This document shows positions 8,142-18,001 of a stretch of 64,000 nucleotides of DNA, one piece after another (within the stretch, counting starts at the first letter, position 1; every line of letters starts with the position of its first letter). The DNA comes from Rhizobium leguminosarum (GTDB taxonomy: Bacteria; Pseudomonadota; Alphaproteobacteria; Rhizobiales; Rhizobiaceae), in contig NZ_LWBS01000120.1 of NCBI RefSeq assembly GCF_001652265.1, positions 21,431 through 85,430 of the forward strand, written 5' to 3'. The notes under the pieces were generated by a model. It had not been told where the DNA came from. It made no database searches and saw only the letters and a program-made list of their open reading frames with translations. A program made the position numbers and the translations under genes.

Positions 8142-10745
8142 TCACCCGTCCAACGTCTCCTTGACGACGACGGCGAGCTGCTTCAGCGAGAAAGGCTTCG
8201 GCAGGAAGCCGAATTTCGCCTCCGGCGGCAGATTGCGGGCAAAGGCATCTTCGGCATAACCTGAGACGAAGATGAATTTCATATCTGGGTAGGTCTTGCG
8301 CAGTTCGCGAAGCAGCGTCGGGCCGTCCATTTCGGGCATGACGACGTCGGATACGACGATGTCGACCTTGCCGTCGAGTTCTTCCAAGATGGCCAGCGCC
8401 TCGACGCCCGAGCCTGCCTCGTGCACGGTGTAGCCGCGCGTTTCCAGCATGCGCTTGCCGCCGCGGCGCACCGCCTCCTCGTCCTCGACGAGAAGAATGA
8501 CGGCCGATCCTGTCAGGTCCTCCGGCTGCTGCGGTGATACCGGCAGCGGCACCACTTCGGCCCCGGCGATGGCGCCGTCGATCGAACCCGCTTCGGCGGC
8601 AACCGCCGGCTCCGGAATGTGGCGCGGCAGGAAGACGCGGAAGGTGGTGCCCTTGCCGACTTCGGATTCCGGCTGGATATAGCCCCCCGACTGTTTGACG
8701 ATGCCGTAGACCATGGCGAGGCCAAGTCCCGTTCCCTTGCCGACATCCTTGGTGGTGAAGAAGGGCTCGAAGATCTTGTCCATGATTTCAGGCGCGATGC
8801 CGGTGCCGTTATCGGCGACTTCGACAAGCACCATGTCCTCGGCCGGCATATAGGAATAGTTGAAGGCCGAGACCTCGGCGGCGGTCAGATTGCGAGTGCG
8901 CAATGTCAGCTTGCCGCCTTCGGGCATTGCATCGCGCGCATTGACGCAGAGATTGATCAGCACCTGCTCGAACTGCGAAAGGTCTGTTTTGACAGGCCAG
9001 AGGTCGCGGCCGTATTGCACGTCGAGCTTGACGTTGGTGCCGGAAAGCAGCCGGTCGACCAGCATGCGCAGGTCGCCGACGACATCGGTGAGGTTCAGCA
9101 CCGAGGGCCGCATCGTCTGCTTACGCGAGAAGGCGAGCAGCTGGCGCACCAGCACGGCGGCGCGGTTGGCGTTGCGCTTGATCTCTATCAGGTCGGCAAA
9201 GCTGGCATCGGCCGGCCGCGCCTGCAGCAGCAGATGGTCGGCGGATAGCAGGATCGCCGTCAGCACGTTGTTGAAATCATGCGCGATGCCGCCGGCCAGC
9301 GTGCCCACCGCATTCATCTTCTGCGTCTGCGCCATCTGCGCTTCCAGCGCCTTCTGCTCGGTCACCTCGACGGCATAGACGATCGCCGCCTCCTCGGGCG
9401 CCTCATCGCTCTGGTCGATGACGGCATTGACATAGAAGCGGAAATAGCGCGCCTCGTCGGTCGGCGTGCGAGTGTCGAGGGGCGCGATGTCGCCCTGCCG
9501 GTCCTTGGCCGCCGCCAGCGCCGCGGCCAGCCGTGGCCGGTCGCTTTCCTGCACGATGGTTTCAAGATGCGGCGCCTTTTCGAGATCGTCGCGCGAGACG
9601 ACGCCGGAGAACATCTTCAGGAACGGCGCATTGGTCCGCAAGATGCGCCCGTTGCCGTCGACCGAGGCGATCGCCATCGGCGTATTGTTGAAGAAGCGCG
9701 TGAAGCGCATGGCGGCGGCCGAAGCGGACTGGCCGCCGGCATCGCTCTTTTCACGCGCCAATACGATCGTCCGGCTTTCGCCGGGTGCGCCGTCGCGCAT
9801 CGAGGTGACGCTATGGATGATCTGCACCGGCAGGCTCTGGCCGTTGCTCTTGCGCAGGTCGAGATCGAGCGTCACGGTCTTCTTCAGACCCGGTTCTGCC
9901 TGCACCGACTGGATCAGCGCCAGTCCCTCGCCCGCCACAACGTCGCCGATCGTCATCGAGCCCGGCACGAACTTGGTGAGGTCAAGGCCCAGCCATTCGG
10001 CAAGCGTCGCATTCAGGTAGAAGATCTCGCCCTTCCTGCCGGCGGAAAAGAAGCCGGCCGGCGCGTGGTCGAGATAATCGATTGCGTTCTGCAATTCCTT
10101 GAAGAAGCGCTCCTGGTCGTCGCGCTCAGTGGTGATGTCGGTGATCTGCCAGATCTGCAGTGGCTTGCCGCCGTTCTCCTCCGGCTGCAGCAGCCGCGCC
10201 TTCAGCCGGTACCAATGCGCGCCGGAGCTGTTGCTGCCAGGCCCGACGGCGCGCAGCAGGCGAAATTCCTCCCGGCCTTCCTTGCCCTCGCGCAGGCCGT
10301 TGACCAGCCTGTAGAGCGCCTCGTTGGATTCGCGGTGGCGCGACAGCAGCGTTTCCAGCGTCTGTACCTCGGTCGCCTTGCGCGCGCCGGTCAGCGCGCC
10401 ATAGGCGGCATTGGCATAGATGATCCGGCCCTTTTCATCGGTGATCAGCGTACCGTCTGGATGGCTGTTGAGGAAGGCGCGCGCCAGGCTGTCGGACTGG
10501 CGCTGCGGCATCACCTCGATGAAGCCGATAACCGAGGATACCAGGAAGAAAATGCCGACCATGGCAAGCACGCCGAGACCGCCAAGCACGACCTCGTTGT
10601 CGAGCGATTTCTTGAAGAAGACGAAGGCGCCGGCCGCCGCGATCAGCACGAGCGCCAGCAGAAGAATGCGCAAGACCGTGCCAGAACGCCCCCCACGATC
10701 CACAAGCGGTGCGTTATAGTCGTCGGCCTGACGCGGTTTCGTCAT
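8142..10745 (-). CDS. cckA: Hybrid sensor histidine kinase/phosphatase CckA
   Basis: CckA feeds phosphate through ChpT to the cell-cycle regulator CtrA. The 867-residue protein has two N-terminal membrane helices (about 25-45 and 55-77), three PAS-like regions (about 85-465), a HisKA domain with [10 protein letters not shown] carrying the phospho-His near 489, and an HATPase domain ([23 protein letters not shown]). A C-terminal receiver ([10 protein letters not shown]) has the phospho-Asp near 800. GAGGAA precedes the ATG. The whole domain order matches alphaproteobacterial CckA. The gene diverges from a FliO-like gene. Confidence 0.94.
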   Translation of the reverse strand: MTKPRQADDYNAPLVDRGGRSGTVLRILLLALVLIAAAGAFVFFKKSLDNEVVLGGLGVLAMVGIFFLVSSVIGFIEVMPQRQSDSLARAFLNSHPDGTLITDEKGRIIYANAAYGALTGARKATEVQTLETLLSRHRESNEALYRLVNGLREGKEGREEFRLLRAVGPGSNSSGAHWYRLKARLLQPEENGGKPLQIWQITDITTERDDQERFFKELQNAIDYLDHAPAGFFSAGRKGEIFYLNATLAEWLGLDLTKFVPGSMTIGDVVAGEGLALIQSVQAEPGLKKTVTLDLDLRKSNGQSLPVQIIHSVTSMRDGAPGESRTIVLAREKSDAGGQSASAAAMRFTRFFNNTPMAIASVDGNGRILRTNAPFLKMFSGVVSRDDLEKAPHLETIVQESDRPRLAAALAAAKDRQGDIAPLDTRTPTDEARYFRFYVNAVIDQSDEAPEEAAIVYAVEVTEQKALEAQMAQTQKMNAVGTLAGGIAHDFNNVLTAILLSADHLLLQARPADASFADLIEIKRNANRAAVLVRQLLAFSRKQTMRPSVLNLTDVVGDLRMLVDRLLSGTNVKLDVQYGRDLWPVKTDLSQFEQVLINLCVNARDAMPEGGKLTLRTRNLTAAEVSAFNYSYMPAEDMVLVEVADNGTGIAPEIMDKIFEPFFTTKDVGKGTGLGLAMVYGIVKQSGGYIQPESEVGKGTTFRVFLPRHIPEPAVAAEAGSIDGAIAGAEVVPLPVSPQQPEDLTGSAVILLVEDEEAVRRGGKRMLETRGYTVHEAGSGVEALAILEELDGKVDIVVSDVVMPEMDGPTLLRELRKTYPDMKFIFVSGYAEDAFARNLPPEAKFGFLPKPFSLKQLAVVVKETLDG

Positions 10746-10765
10746 ATATTCCTCACATAAGCCCT

Positions 10766-10794
10766 CCTGCTTCGTAGCACGAACACGAAGCAGG
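10766..10794 (-). promoter_or_regulatory. Hairpin just upstream of cckA
   Basis: CCTGCTTCGT (10766-10775) and ACGAAGCAGG (10785-10794) form a perfect 10-bp stem with a 9-base loop. It ends about 10 bases before the cckA Shine-Dalgarno sequence. There is no T-run, so it is more likely an operator or a structured mRNA leader than a terminator. The rest of the divergent space (10795-11050) shows no further recognisable gene or motif. Confidence 0.5.
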
Positions 10795-11050
10795 AATCAG
10801 GCACTCTCTACCTTCTTAGCAATTTGCCGCGTCGGCAAAAACACCGCTGGCCGGCAAGACTGCTTGAATTCACAGGCAACAGCGCCATCTGCCCCAGAAG
10901 CCAACGCTGCCACCCGTGCGCAAGGTCGCCGGGTGCCAAGCAGCGGAACACGAAATCGCGTTCTCCCGTGACTGGACAGCACCGGCGGCCCTTGCCTAAG
11001 GAACGGAAAAGTCGTCAATATGTGCCGAATGCGAAATGGAGTAAGTGACT

Positions 11051-12127
11051 ATGTTGGATGATGTTGTCGGAGCTTATGGCAGCCGTTTCCTGCTTGCGGC
11101 CGGTGGCGTCGGCTTGGCGCTTCTCCTACTCATCATCGTGCTCTGGGTGATCCGCAGCCGGGCGCCCTCGCCCTTCGTGCGCGGCGGCCGCAATCGCCAG
11201 CCCCGCCTGCAGGTGCTGGATGCCGCAGCCGTCGATGCCCGTCGCCGGCTGGTGCTGGTGCGCCGCGACGACGTCGAGCACCTGATCATGATCGGCGGCC
11301 CGAGCGATATCGTCATCGAAAGCCGTATCCTGCCGGCAGCGGCCGAACAGCCGGGCGGCGCCAGCCGCCCGCAACCCGTCGAGCAGCGGCCAATATCCGT
11401 CGCGCGGCCGGAAATGCCACAGGAAACGCCACCGGTTTCGCCACCGCGCCCACCGGTCGCAGCCCGTGTCGAGCCCGCCGCCGAACCCTCTTTCGCTACG
11501 CCGGCTTCGCCAGAGCCGCGCCCGCGCCCAGAGGCGTCGACCCAACCGTCGACCCAACCGCCTGTCCAGCCGGCCGTGGCACCGCCGGTGGTCACGAGCC
11601 CTCTTCCGGCAGAGCCGGTGACTGCTCCGCTGTCGGCCGAACGCGACAATCCTCTGCGTGCTGCCCCGCCCCAGCCGCGCCCGCCGGAGCATCCCGCCGC
11701 TCCCCCAGCGGCGCGGCCCGCACCGTTCCACGATACCTCAAGTGCCGCCGAGATCCTCGATGCCGCCCGTCGGCGCGTGCTGCCGCAGCACCGCATCGAA
11801 CCCGAGGTCTCCGCCCCGCCTGTCCAGGAGATGCCGGCGGCCGCCCGCGCCGCACCAGGTAGCGCCGAAGACGATTCGGCTGCGCAGTCGGCAGCAGCGA
11901 GCCGTCTTGATTTCCAGCGGGTGCTGGAACAGGAAATGTCGAACAATCTGACTGCCGAACGCATCGTGCCGGCGCCGGCAAACCAGGCGCCTCGGCCCGG
12001 AGCGCCGCAACCCGGAAACCCGCCGCGCCGCGATCCGGAAATGGCCCCGATCACCGGCGCCGATACCGATCTGCAAAAGGAAGTCGCCCGCATCTTCGGC
12101 GAGATGAGCGTCAACCGCGACAAGTGA
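11051..12127 (+). CDS. FliO-like single-pass membrane protein with long Pro/Ala-rich tail
   Basis: The 358 residues start with one membrane helix (about 12-36, LLAAGGVGLALLLLIIVLWVI). A short FliO-like cytoplasmic domain follows (RLQVLDAAAVDARRRLVLVRR, then HLIMIGGPSDIVIES). Residues about 105-330 are low-complexity Pro/Ala/Glu-rich sequence. FliO helps assemble the FliPQR export gate of the flagellar secretion system, but no other flagellar gene is present here, so a flagellar role is unproven. The ATG at 11051 has GGAG 9 bases upstream; an in-frame GTG at 11045 would be too close to it. Confidence 0.72.
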   Translation: MLDDVVGAYGSRFLLAAGGVGLALLLLIIVLWVIRSRAPSPFVRGGRNRQPRLQVLDAAAVDARRRLVLVRRDDVEHLIMIGGPSDIVIESRILPAAAEQPGGASRPQPVEQRPISVARPEMPQETPPVSPPRPPVAARVEPAAEPSFATPASPEPRPRPEASTQPSTQPPVQPAVAPPVVTSPLPAEPVTAPLSAERDNPLRAAPPQPRPPEHPAAPPAARPAPFHDTSSAAEILDAARRRVLPQHRIEPEVSAPPVQEMPAAARAAPGSAEDDSAAQSAAASRLDFQRVLEQEMSNNLTAERIVPAPANQAPRPGAPQPGNPPRRDPEMAPITGADTDLQKEVARIFGEMSVNRDK

Positions 12128-12536
12128 TCGGGCGCGACAGGTGAGCGGAAACGCACGTCCGACCTCCTTCATCACCAAGTTGCATAAAAGCCGCAATGCG
12201 CAACTTTCAGTTCCCGATGCAACAGGGGGCTCCATCTTGTGCTGATAATTTGTTATCGCTCCGGTTGAAGAGCGTTGGCGCATCGAGGTTATACTTTGCC
12301 TAAGTAAATTCCGGTCTCACTCCAGTTTCACCCGTACTGCCGGACAGCGACACGCTGACGGTGTATGAACATGTTCATCGGGTGGTGGCGAGAGACCGGT
12401 TTGGCATTGTTGACATGTGCCATGTGCAGCTCCGCTGTCTCAGCTCTTCCGCCGCCCAGAACATCGCCACACCGCGCCCGCAAGGGCTTTCTCACGCATC
12501 ATCCTGGTGGACTTCCGAACGGAAGACCAACACGAT
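12128..12536. other. Non-coding space before the DUF1062 gene
   Basis: No convincing gene is visible. AAGTTGC and GCAACTT near 12178-12206 form a 7-bp inverted repeat. TTGAAG (12265-12270) and TATACT (12290-12295) resemble promoter boxes but with a long 19-base spacing. A reading frame open from 12365 continues into the downstream gene, but its first 80 codons have no protein-like character. Confidence 0.4.
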
Positions 12537-13171
12537 ATGTGCAATACCCTTCGGGTCCGATGGACCATTCGGCCGAAAACAGCGCCCCAGCCCTGGATTG
12601 TATGCAGCGGCTGCGGGGCCTCAGAGCTTTCCGATGCAGCGACAAGATCCGGCTCAACGCCAATGGCCGCAAGCTCGATGCCTGGCTTATCTACAAATGC
12701 TCGACCTGCGAAAAGACGTGGAACCGTCCGATCTTCGAGCGTCGGAATGTTCGCGACATCGATCCCGCAGTCATCGAGGCGTTGCAGTCCAACGATCCGG
12801 ATTGTATCCGGGCAGAAGCGTTCAACCTCGAGGCTCTCAGGCGCAAGTCGCTGCGTGTTGACGAGTTTGCCGAATTTGAAATCGCAAAAGAGATGCAGCA
12901 GGAAACTGCCAATTGGACCAGATTGGAAATCGAACTGATGGTCCCGTTGCCATCAAGCACGCGCCTCGACCGCCTGCTGGCGTCCGAGCTGCAAGTTTCA
13001 CGCACCCGGCTACAGGCTCTTCACGATGATGGCATGCTGCGGACGGATTCGAATCGAGCCGACGTTTTGCGGCGGCGGATCAAGAACGGCACCAGAGTTG
13101 CAGTCGACCTCGCCGCCGAGACGGGCCGGGAGCAATGGTGGAGGTCTGTGGCGACCGGAAGCTCACCGTAA
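12537..13171 (+). pseudogene. DUF1062 protein gene with a -1 frameshift
   Basis: A frame starting at ATG 12537 (GGAAGA upstream) gives the typical DUF1062 N-terminus MCNTLRVRWTI and a CSGCG zinc-ribbon-like motif. At about 12619 the family sequence moves to another frame, giving LRAFRCSDKIRLNANGRKLD, then YKCSTCEKTW and the rest of the protein to 13171. Restoring one base at the GGGGCC run would give a protein of about 211 residues with both Cys pairs. It is therefore either a real frameshift mutation or a sequencing slip. The family's function is unknown. Confidence 0.72.
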
Positions 13172-13177
13172 TTGTAA

Positions 13178-13206
13178 AAGGCGCCGCGATCGGATCGCGG
13201 CGCCTT
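13178..13206. terminator. Bidirectional terminator between DUF1062 gene and dksA
   Basis: Arms 13178-13191 and 13193-13206 are 14-base inverted repeats (AAGGCGCCGCGATC type), with A-rich flank before and TTATT after. It lies between two converging genes and could serve both. Confidence 0.75.
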
Positions 13207-13233
13207 ATTCACTTCATGCCTGCATGAAAACTC

Positions 13234-13653
13234 TCATTCGTCGCGATAGACCTTTTCGCGGCGTTCGTGACGCTCCTGCGCCTCGATCGACAGTGTCGCG
13301 ATCGGGCGGGCGTCGAGGCGCTTGAGGCCGATCGGTTCGCCGGTTTCCTCGCAATAGCCGTAGGTGCCGTCTTCGATGCGCTGCAGTGCCGCATCGATTT
13401 TGGAAATCAGCTTTCTCTGCCGGTCACGGGCGCGAAGTTCGATCGCCCGATCTGTTTCCGACGACGCTCGGTCAGCGAGATCAGGATGGTTTGCGCTTTC
13501 CTCGGCCAGATGGTCGAGTGTCTCGCGCGCTTCTCTAAGGATATCATTTCTCCATGCAACCAGCTTGGCCCTGAAATAGGCACGCTGGTTTACGTTCATG
13601 AACTCTTCCTCTTCCGAGGGAACGTAATTGCTAAGATCGATCTTCTCACTCAA
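13234..13653 (-). CDS. dksA: DksA/TraR-family transcription factor, Cys-poor form
   Basis: DksA binds the RNA polymerase secondary channel and, with ppGpp, shifts transcription in the stringent response. The 139 residues give a coiled coil (about 20-90) and the C-terminal globular region YGYCEETGEPIGLKRLDARP. Only one of the four zinc-finger cysteines is present; the other positions are Thr, Ser and Ala, a form seen in alphaproteobacterial DksA. TTG at 13653 is chosen because AGGAG lies 8 bases upstream and the product starts SEKIDLSNYVP. The coiled-coil tip should be compared for the two key Asp residues. Confidence 0.92.
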   Translation of the reverse strand: MSEKIDLSNYVPSEEEEFMNVNQRAYFRAKLVAWRNDILREARETLDHLAEESANHPDLADRASSETDRAIELRARDRQRKLISKIDAALQRIEDGTYGYCEETGEPIGLKRLDARPIATLSIEAQERHERREKVYRDE

Positions 13654-13736
13654 CGCGATTCTCCTGAAGAACATCTCATCTGGCGGGGTGTATATCCCAA
13701 GCGCTAGCCGCGATTCAAGCCAAATACGACAGGTAA

Positions 13737-13754
13737 ACAGATTTTTAAATCTGT
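13737..13754. promoter_or_regulatory. Palindrome in the dksA/sixA-like divergent space
   Basis: ACAGATT (13737-13743) and AATCTGT (13748-13754) form a 7-bp inverted repeat around TTTA in an AT-rich patch. It lies about 85 bases upstream of the dksA start and 175 bases upstream of the phosphatase gene. It could be an operator. No regulator is assigned. Confidence 0.35.
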
Positions 13755-13929
13755 CACAGTTTTCGGCTAACAGACTATTTTCTCATCATTATTCCGGCTT
13801 GCGTTTTTTGCTTCGCCTTCAAAACGCCGTGTTATCAGCTGCGTTTTGGGCAGCTGGAGCAGCGCTGACGGTTGACGCAGGCCGATTGCAACCGCTACTG
13901 AAAAGGCCCGCTGGATCCTGGATTTGCCC

Positions 13930-14424
13930 ATGACCGTACCCCTGCCTCCGCCCAACCGCATCTATCTCCTGCGCCATGCCGAGGCCGCCTGGGCCGAACC
14001 CGGACAGCGCGATTTCGACCGGCCGCTGAACGAAAAGGGCTTTGGCGATGCCGAGATCATCGCCGATAAAACCGCCGACAAGGGCTACCGTCCCGATCTT
14101 CTGATCAGTTCTACGGCGCTGCGCTGCCGCGATACCGCCGATGCGGTGTACCGGGCGATGGGCCTCACGCTCGAGGTTCGTTATGTCGACGCACTCTATA
14201 ACGCCACGGTCGACAACTATCTCGAGATCATCGATGCGCAGAACGAGGCCGCTGTCATGCTGGTCGGCCACAATCCGACCATGGAGCAGGCGCTGGAGGC
14301 ACTGATCGGCCATGAGGCGATGGCAGGCGCTCTTCCCGGCGGCTTCCCGACGGCTGGCCTTGCCGTGCTCGATTTCGATGCTTCGGCCACCGCCTGGCGC
14401 CTCACCGATTTCGTGGTCGTCTGA
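13930..14424 (+). CDS. SixA-like histidine phosphatase
   Basis: This 164-residue protein of the histidine phosphatase superfamily has the catalytic LLRHAEAAW motif at about residues 13-21 and the second catalytic histidine in VGHNPTMEQ. Its short length and DLLISSTALRCRDTADAV segment resemble SixA, which removes phosphate from Hpt-domain histidines in phosphorelays. The real substrate is unknown. ATG 13930 is preferred over TTG 13924; the ribosome-binding site is weak for both. Confidence 0.85.
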   Translation: MTVPLPPPNRIYLLRHAEAAWAEPGQRDFDRPLNEKGFGDAEIIADKTADKGYRPDLLISSTALRCRDTADAVYRAMGLTLEVRYVDALYNATVDNYLEIIDAQNEAAVMLVGHNPTMEQALEALIGHEAMAGALPGGFPTAGLAVLDFDASATAWRLTDFVVV

Positions 14425-14471
14425 AGACTTCAGAGCGATTCCAGCAACAGAGTGCCGCGGTTTTGCCAGAC

Positions 14472-14554
14472 AAAGCGCGAAGCGCTTTTGCCGGGAATTG
14501 CGTGAAAACAAGGAAATAAAGCATTTCCGTGATTCGAAGAAAAACGGAAATGCT
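14472..14554. repeat. Rhizobial intergenic palindrome
   Basis: Two inverted repeats stand together: AAAGCGC/GCGCTTT (14472-14478 and 14482-14488) and AGCATTTCCGT/ACGGAAATGCT (14520-14530 and 14544-14554). I recognise this pair of blocks as a frequent intergenic repeat of Rhizobium chromosomes. It lies between the phosphatase gene and ycjX. Confidence 0.6.
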
Positions 14555-14625
14555 CTAGCGCCGCTTCTTTTGCGGGCGGGGCGCCCTCCCTATATTGCGG
14601 GGCAGTCACCAACCGGAATCGCGCC

Positions 14626-16101
14626 TTGCCGCCACGCCTGACATCCCTCGCCGACGATGCCCGCATCGCCTTCGATAATCTCGCCGACCGGGCGAGCGGC
14701 CTCGTCAATCCGACCGTGCGGCTCGGTGTCACCGGCCTTTCCCGCTCCGGCAAGACGGTCTTCATCTCCTCGCTGGTCCACAATCTGCTACATGGCGGCC
14801 GACTGCCGCTGTTCGAGCCGGTCCAATCCGGCCGCGTCTCGGCGGTACGGCTCGAGCCGCAGCCCGACGATGCCGTGCCGCGCTTCCAGTACGAGGACCA
14901 TATCCGTGCGCTGGTGAAGGACCGTATCTGGCCGGATTCGACACGCGCCATCTCAGAGCTGCGCATCACGCTGGATTACCAGAGCGCCAGCGGCTGGAAC
15001 CGGTTGTTTTCGCCCGGCCGCCTGTCGATCGATATCGTCGATTATCCCGGCGAATGGCTGCTCGACCTGCCGCTGCTCGGCAAGGATTACCGCACGTTCA
15101 GCGAGGAAACGATCGCGCTGGCCGAAACCGGCGTCCGCTCTGAGCTGTCGCGCCCATGGCTGGCGCTGACGCGCGCCACTGACATCCATGCCGGCGCCGA
15201 CGAGATGATCGCCCGCGACCTCGCCACCGCTTTTGCCGATTATCTCAAAGCCTGCAAAGCCGACGAACGCTCGCTTTCCACCCTGCCGCCTGGCCGCCTG
15301 CTCCTGCCCGGCGATCTCGACGGCTCGCCAGCATTGACCTTTGCGCCGCTGGCTCTGCCGCCGGACGGGCGTTCCGGCCGCGGCTCGCTCTGGACGATGA
15401 TGGAGCGGCGCTACGAGGCCTATAAATCCGTCGTCGTCAAACCCTTCTTCCGCGAGCATTTCGCCCGCCTCGACCGCCAGATCGTCCTGGTCGATGCGCT
15501 GCAGGCGATGAACCGCGGCCCCGAAGCCGTGCAGGACTTGGAGCGCGCGCTGACCGAAGTGCTTGCCTGTTTCCGCCCCGGCACCAATTCGCTGCTCTCC
15601 TCCCTGCTCGGGCGGCGCATCGACCGCGTACTGGTTGCCGCCACCAAGGCCGATCATCTCCACCATGAAAGCCACGACCGGCTGGACGCGCTGACCCGCC
15701 GCCTGGTGGACCGCGCCATCGACCGCATCGGCATGGCCGGTGCTGGCATCGACGTCATGGCGCTTGCCTCCGTGCGGGCCACCCGCGAGGCGACCGTCAA
15801 GCGTGACGGCCATGAACTGCCGGTCATTGTCGGCACGCCGATGGAGGGCGAAACCATCGCCGGCGAGCACTTTGACGGCCAGAGAAAGACCGCGATCTTT
15901 CCCGGCGACCTGCCGGAGGATCCGGAAAGCCTGTTCGACCGCATCGCCGCGGGTGTAACCGGTGTGCAGCTGCCCGATGTCAATGTCGTCAGGTTCCGCC
16001 CGCCGCACCTTGAGGAAACCGGCGGCGGCATCAAGCTGTCGGTGCCGCATATCCGCCTCGACCGCGCCATGCAGTTTCTGTTCGGAGACCGTCTCGCATG
16101 A
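14626..16101 (+). CDS. ycjX: YcjX-family P-loop GTPase-like protein
   Basis: The 491 residues have a Walker A motif GLSRSGKT at about 36-43, a Walker B-like DIVDYPGEWLLDLPLL near 140-155, and VLVAATKADHL, resembling a G4 specificity motif. The family (DUF463) is a predicted nucleotide-binding protein of the inner-membrane stress response, linked to phage-shock genes in enterobacteria. TTG at 14626 is used as start with GGAA upstream. The stop overlaps the ATG of ycjF by four bases, implying translational coupling. Confidence 0.93.
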   Translation: MPPRLTSLADDARIAFDNLADRASGLVNPTVRLGVTGLSRSGKTVFISSLVHNLLHGGRLPLFEPVQSGRVSAVRLEPQPDDAVPRFQYEDHIRALVKDRIWPDSTRAISELRITLDYQSASGWNRLFSPGRLSIDIVDYPGEWLLDLPLLGKDYRTFSEETIALAETGVRSELSRPWLALTRATDIHAGADEMIARDLATAFADYLKACKADERSLSTLPPGRLLLPGDLDGSPALTFAPLALPPDGRSGRGSLWTMMERRYEAYKSVVVKPFFREHFARLDRQIVLVDALQAMNRGPEAVQDLERALTEVLACFRPGTNSLLSSLLGRRIDRVLVAATKADHLHHESHDRLDALTRRLVDRAIDRIGMAGAGIDVMALASVRATREATVKRDGHELPVIVGTPMEGETIAGEHFDGQRKTAIFPGDLPEDPESLFDRIAAGVTGVQLPDVNVVRFRPPHLEETGGGIKLSVPHIRLDRAMQFLFGDRLA

Positions 16102-17177
16102 GCAAGCCCCCGTCCGATCCGCCGCGCCGCGCACCCGCCGCCTTCAGCTACGAGGACGAGGCTGCCGATCCGCGCGACAACGGCCGGCAAGGAGAGCAGC
16201 GGCGCAAGCCGGAAAGCTTCTCCGAAAATATCGTCGTGACACCTGACGAGGACGATCCCTTCCTCAATCCCGACAAGGATCTGAGCGCGGTCCCGGTTGC
16301 AACGCCGCTGAGACGTCGGACCTCCTTCGGCAAGATCGCCGCCGGCGCCTTCGGCATCCTGCTGTCGCTGGCCATTGGCCTCTGGACCGATAGCCTGATC
16401 CGCGATCTCTTCACCCGCGCCGACTGGCTGGGTTACGCGGCTCTTGTCGTGCTGGCGGTCGGCATTCTCGCCGTGCTCGCCCTCGTCATCCGCGAAACCA
16501 TCGGCATGATGCGCCTTGCCGCCGTCCAGAAGATCAAGGCCGAAGCCGAGGCGGCGATCCTCGAGACTCGGCCGGCCAAGGCGCGCGCCGTCGTCGCCCA
16601 ACTGACTGCGCTGCTTTCGGCAAATCCCGAGACATCGAAGGGCCGTGCGACGCTGAAGGCGACCGAGGGCGAGGTCATCGATCCCCCGCATCTGATCGCG
16701 CTGGCCGAACGGGAACTGCTCGCTCCGATCGACCGCAAGGCCCGCGCTCTGATCGTGAATGCCTCCAAGCGCGTCTCGATCGTTACTGCCGTCAGCCCGC
16801 GCGCCGTGGTCGACCTGCTCTACGTGCTCTATGAAGCCGTGCGCCTCATTCGCGCCATGGCCGAGCTTTACGGCGGCCGTCCCGGCACGCTCGGCATGTT
16901 CCGCCTGCTGCGCGACGTGCTGGCGCATCTGGCCGTCACTGGCGCGATCGCCGTCGGCGACAGCCTGGTGCAGCAGGTACTCGGTCATGGACTGGCCTCC
17001 AAGCTCTCAGCGCGGCTGGGCGAAGGCGTCATCAACGGCCTGATGACCGCCCGCATTGGAATCGCCGCGATGGATCTCTGCCGTCCTCTCGCCTTCCGCG
17101 CCCTGAAGCGGCCGGGAATCGGTGATTTCATCGGCGATCTCACCCCGTCCATGTCGCCGCGCGGCAACAATCCTTGA
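16098..17177 (+). CDS. ycjF: YcjF-family membrane protein (DUF697)
   Basis: The 359-residue protein has a polar N-terminal region, two membrane helices at about 76-97 and 112-132, and a C-terminal DUF697 domain. TIGR01620-type proteins pair with YcjX in gene order across proteobacteria. Its start is embedded in the ycjX stop (ATGA), so the two are made together. The role is probably linked to membrane stress, but no biochemical function is known to me. Confidence 0.9.
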   Translation: MSKPPSDPPRRAPAAFSYEDEAADPRDNGRQGEQRRKPESFSENIVVTPDEDDPFLNPDKDLSAVPVATPLRRRTSFGKIAAGAFGILLSLAIGLWTDSLIRDLFTRADWLGYAALVVLAVGILAVLALVIRETIGMMRLAAVQKIKAEAEAAILETRPAKARAVVAQLTALLSANPETSKGRATLKATEGEVIDPPHLIALAERELLAPIDRKARALIVNASKRVSIVTAVSPRAVVDLLYVLYEAVRLIRAMAELYGGRPGTLGMFRLLRDVLAHLAVTGAIAVGDSLVQQVLGHGLASKLSARLGEGVINGLMTARIGIAAMDLCRPLAFRALKRPGIGDFIGDLTPSMSPRGNNP

Positions 17178-17387
17178 ACGAAACAGCGATTCCGCAGCTT
17201 TCGACTCCCCTTGCGTAATGCCAGAGAAGTTTCAACAGATTCAATGACATAGTGACGGGAGTTTAAAATCGCCGTCGCACGAAAGCCGTACGCCGCCTCG
17301 CATTTCGGCACAATTGAAAGGAAGGATTAACCATTCTTCGGCAAAACTTGCAGCCAGTTCGTGAGTGGTGTTTGCCAAGGAAAATCC

Positions 17388-17939
17388 ATGTATTCGCGCA
17401 AGTTTCTCATCGTATGCGGCTTGGCCGCCGCGGCACTGTCTCCCGTCGCAGATGTCGCTCCGGCAGCCACTGCTGCAACCCGTGACAAGGCGTTCTTCGA
17501 TTCCGTCGCCGGCTCATGGAAGGGCCCTGGCGAAATCGTCGCCGGCAAATACAAGGGCACCAAATTCACCTGCAACCTGATCGGTGAGCCCACAGGCGAC
17601 AGCAGCGCCGGCATCAAACTCGACGGCACCTGCCGCGTCGGCGTCTTCAAGCAGCCGATGACCGCCGTCATCTCGCAGTCGGGCTCGAGCTACAAGGGCA
17701 AGTTCCTTGACGGCGCCGCCGGCAAGGGCCTTGACGTCGTCTCCGGCGCCGTCAGCGAGGATACCGTCGTTGTCGGCATCAACCGCGCCAAGCTGAATGG
17801 TGCGATGATTGCCCGCGTGCGCGATGACAAGACGATGAACGTCACCGTTTCGGTCAAGGTCGAAAGCCAGATGGTGCCGGTCATCGGCCTGACGCTGACC
17901 CGCCAGGTCGACGAGATGGCCGTCGGTTCCATCGAGTAG
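17388..17939 (+). CDS. Small exported protein of unknown function
   Basis: The 183 residues begin with a clear signal peptide (KFLIVCGLAAAALSPVADVAPA), with likely cleavage near residue 24-30. The mature part is rich in Gly, Val and Thr, with SVAGSWKGPGEIVAGKYKG suggesting a beta-barrel of lipocalin-like style. A second half has alternating beta-strand character. AAGGAAAA precedes the ATG. A terminator hairpin follows. I do not recognise a named family. Confidence 0.8.
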   Translation: MYSRKFLIVCGLAAAALSPVADVAPAATAATRDKAFFDSVAGSWKGPGEIVAGKYKGTKFTCNLIGEPTGDSSAGIKLDGTCRVGVFKQPMTAVISQSGSSYKGKFLDGAAGKGLDVVSGAVSEDTVVVGINRAKLNGAMIARVRDDKTMNVTVSVKVESQMVPVIGLTLTRQVDEMAVGSIE

Positions 17940-17967
17940 ACAATCCCTACAGCGGATTTTCCTGAAG

Positions 17968-17988
17968 CGGCGGGTTTCCCGCCGTTTT
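17968..17988 (+). terminator. Rho-independent terminator
   Basis: CGGCGGG (17968-17974), loop TTT, CCCGCCG (17978-17984), followed by TTTT. It follows the small exported protein gene and faces the converging folK. Confidence 0.7.
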
Positions 17989-18001
17989 CAGTTTCCCTGC
18001 T

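Noticed and set aside
9279..10760. 493-codon open frame opposite cckA
   Set aside because: It is antisense to cckA, with no domain and no start signal; a coding shadow.
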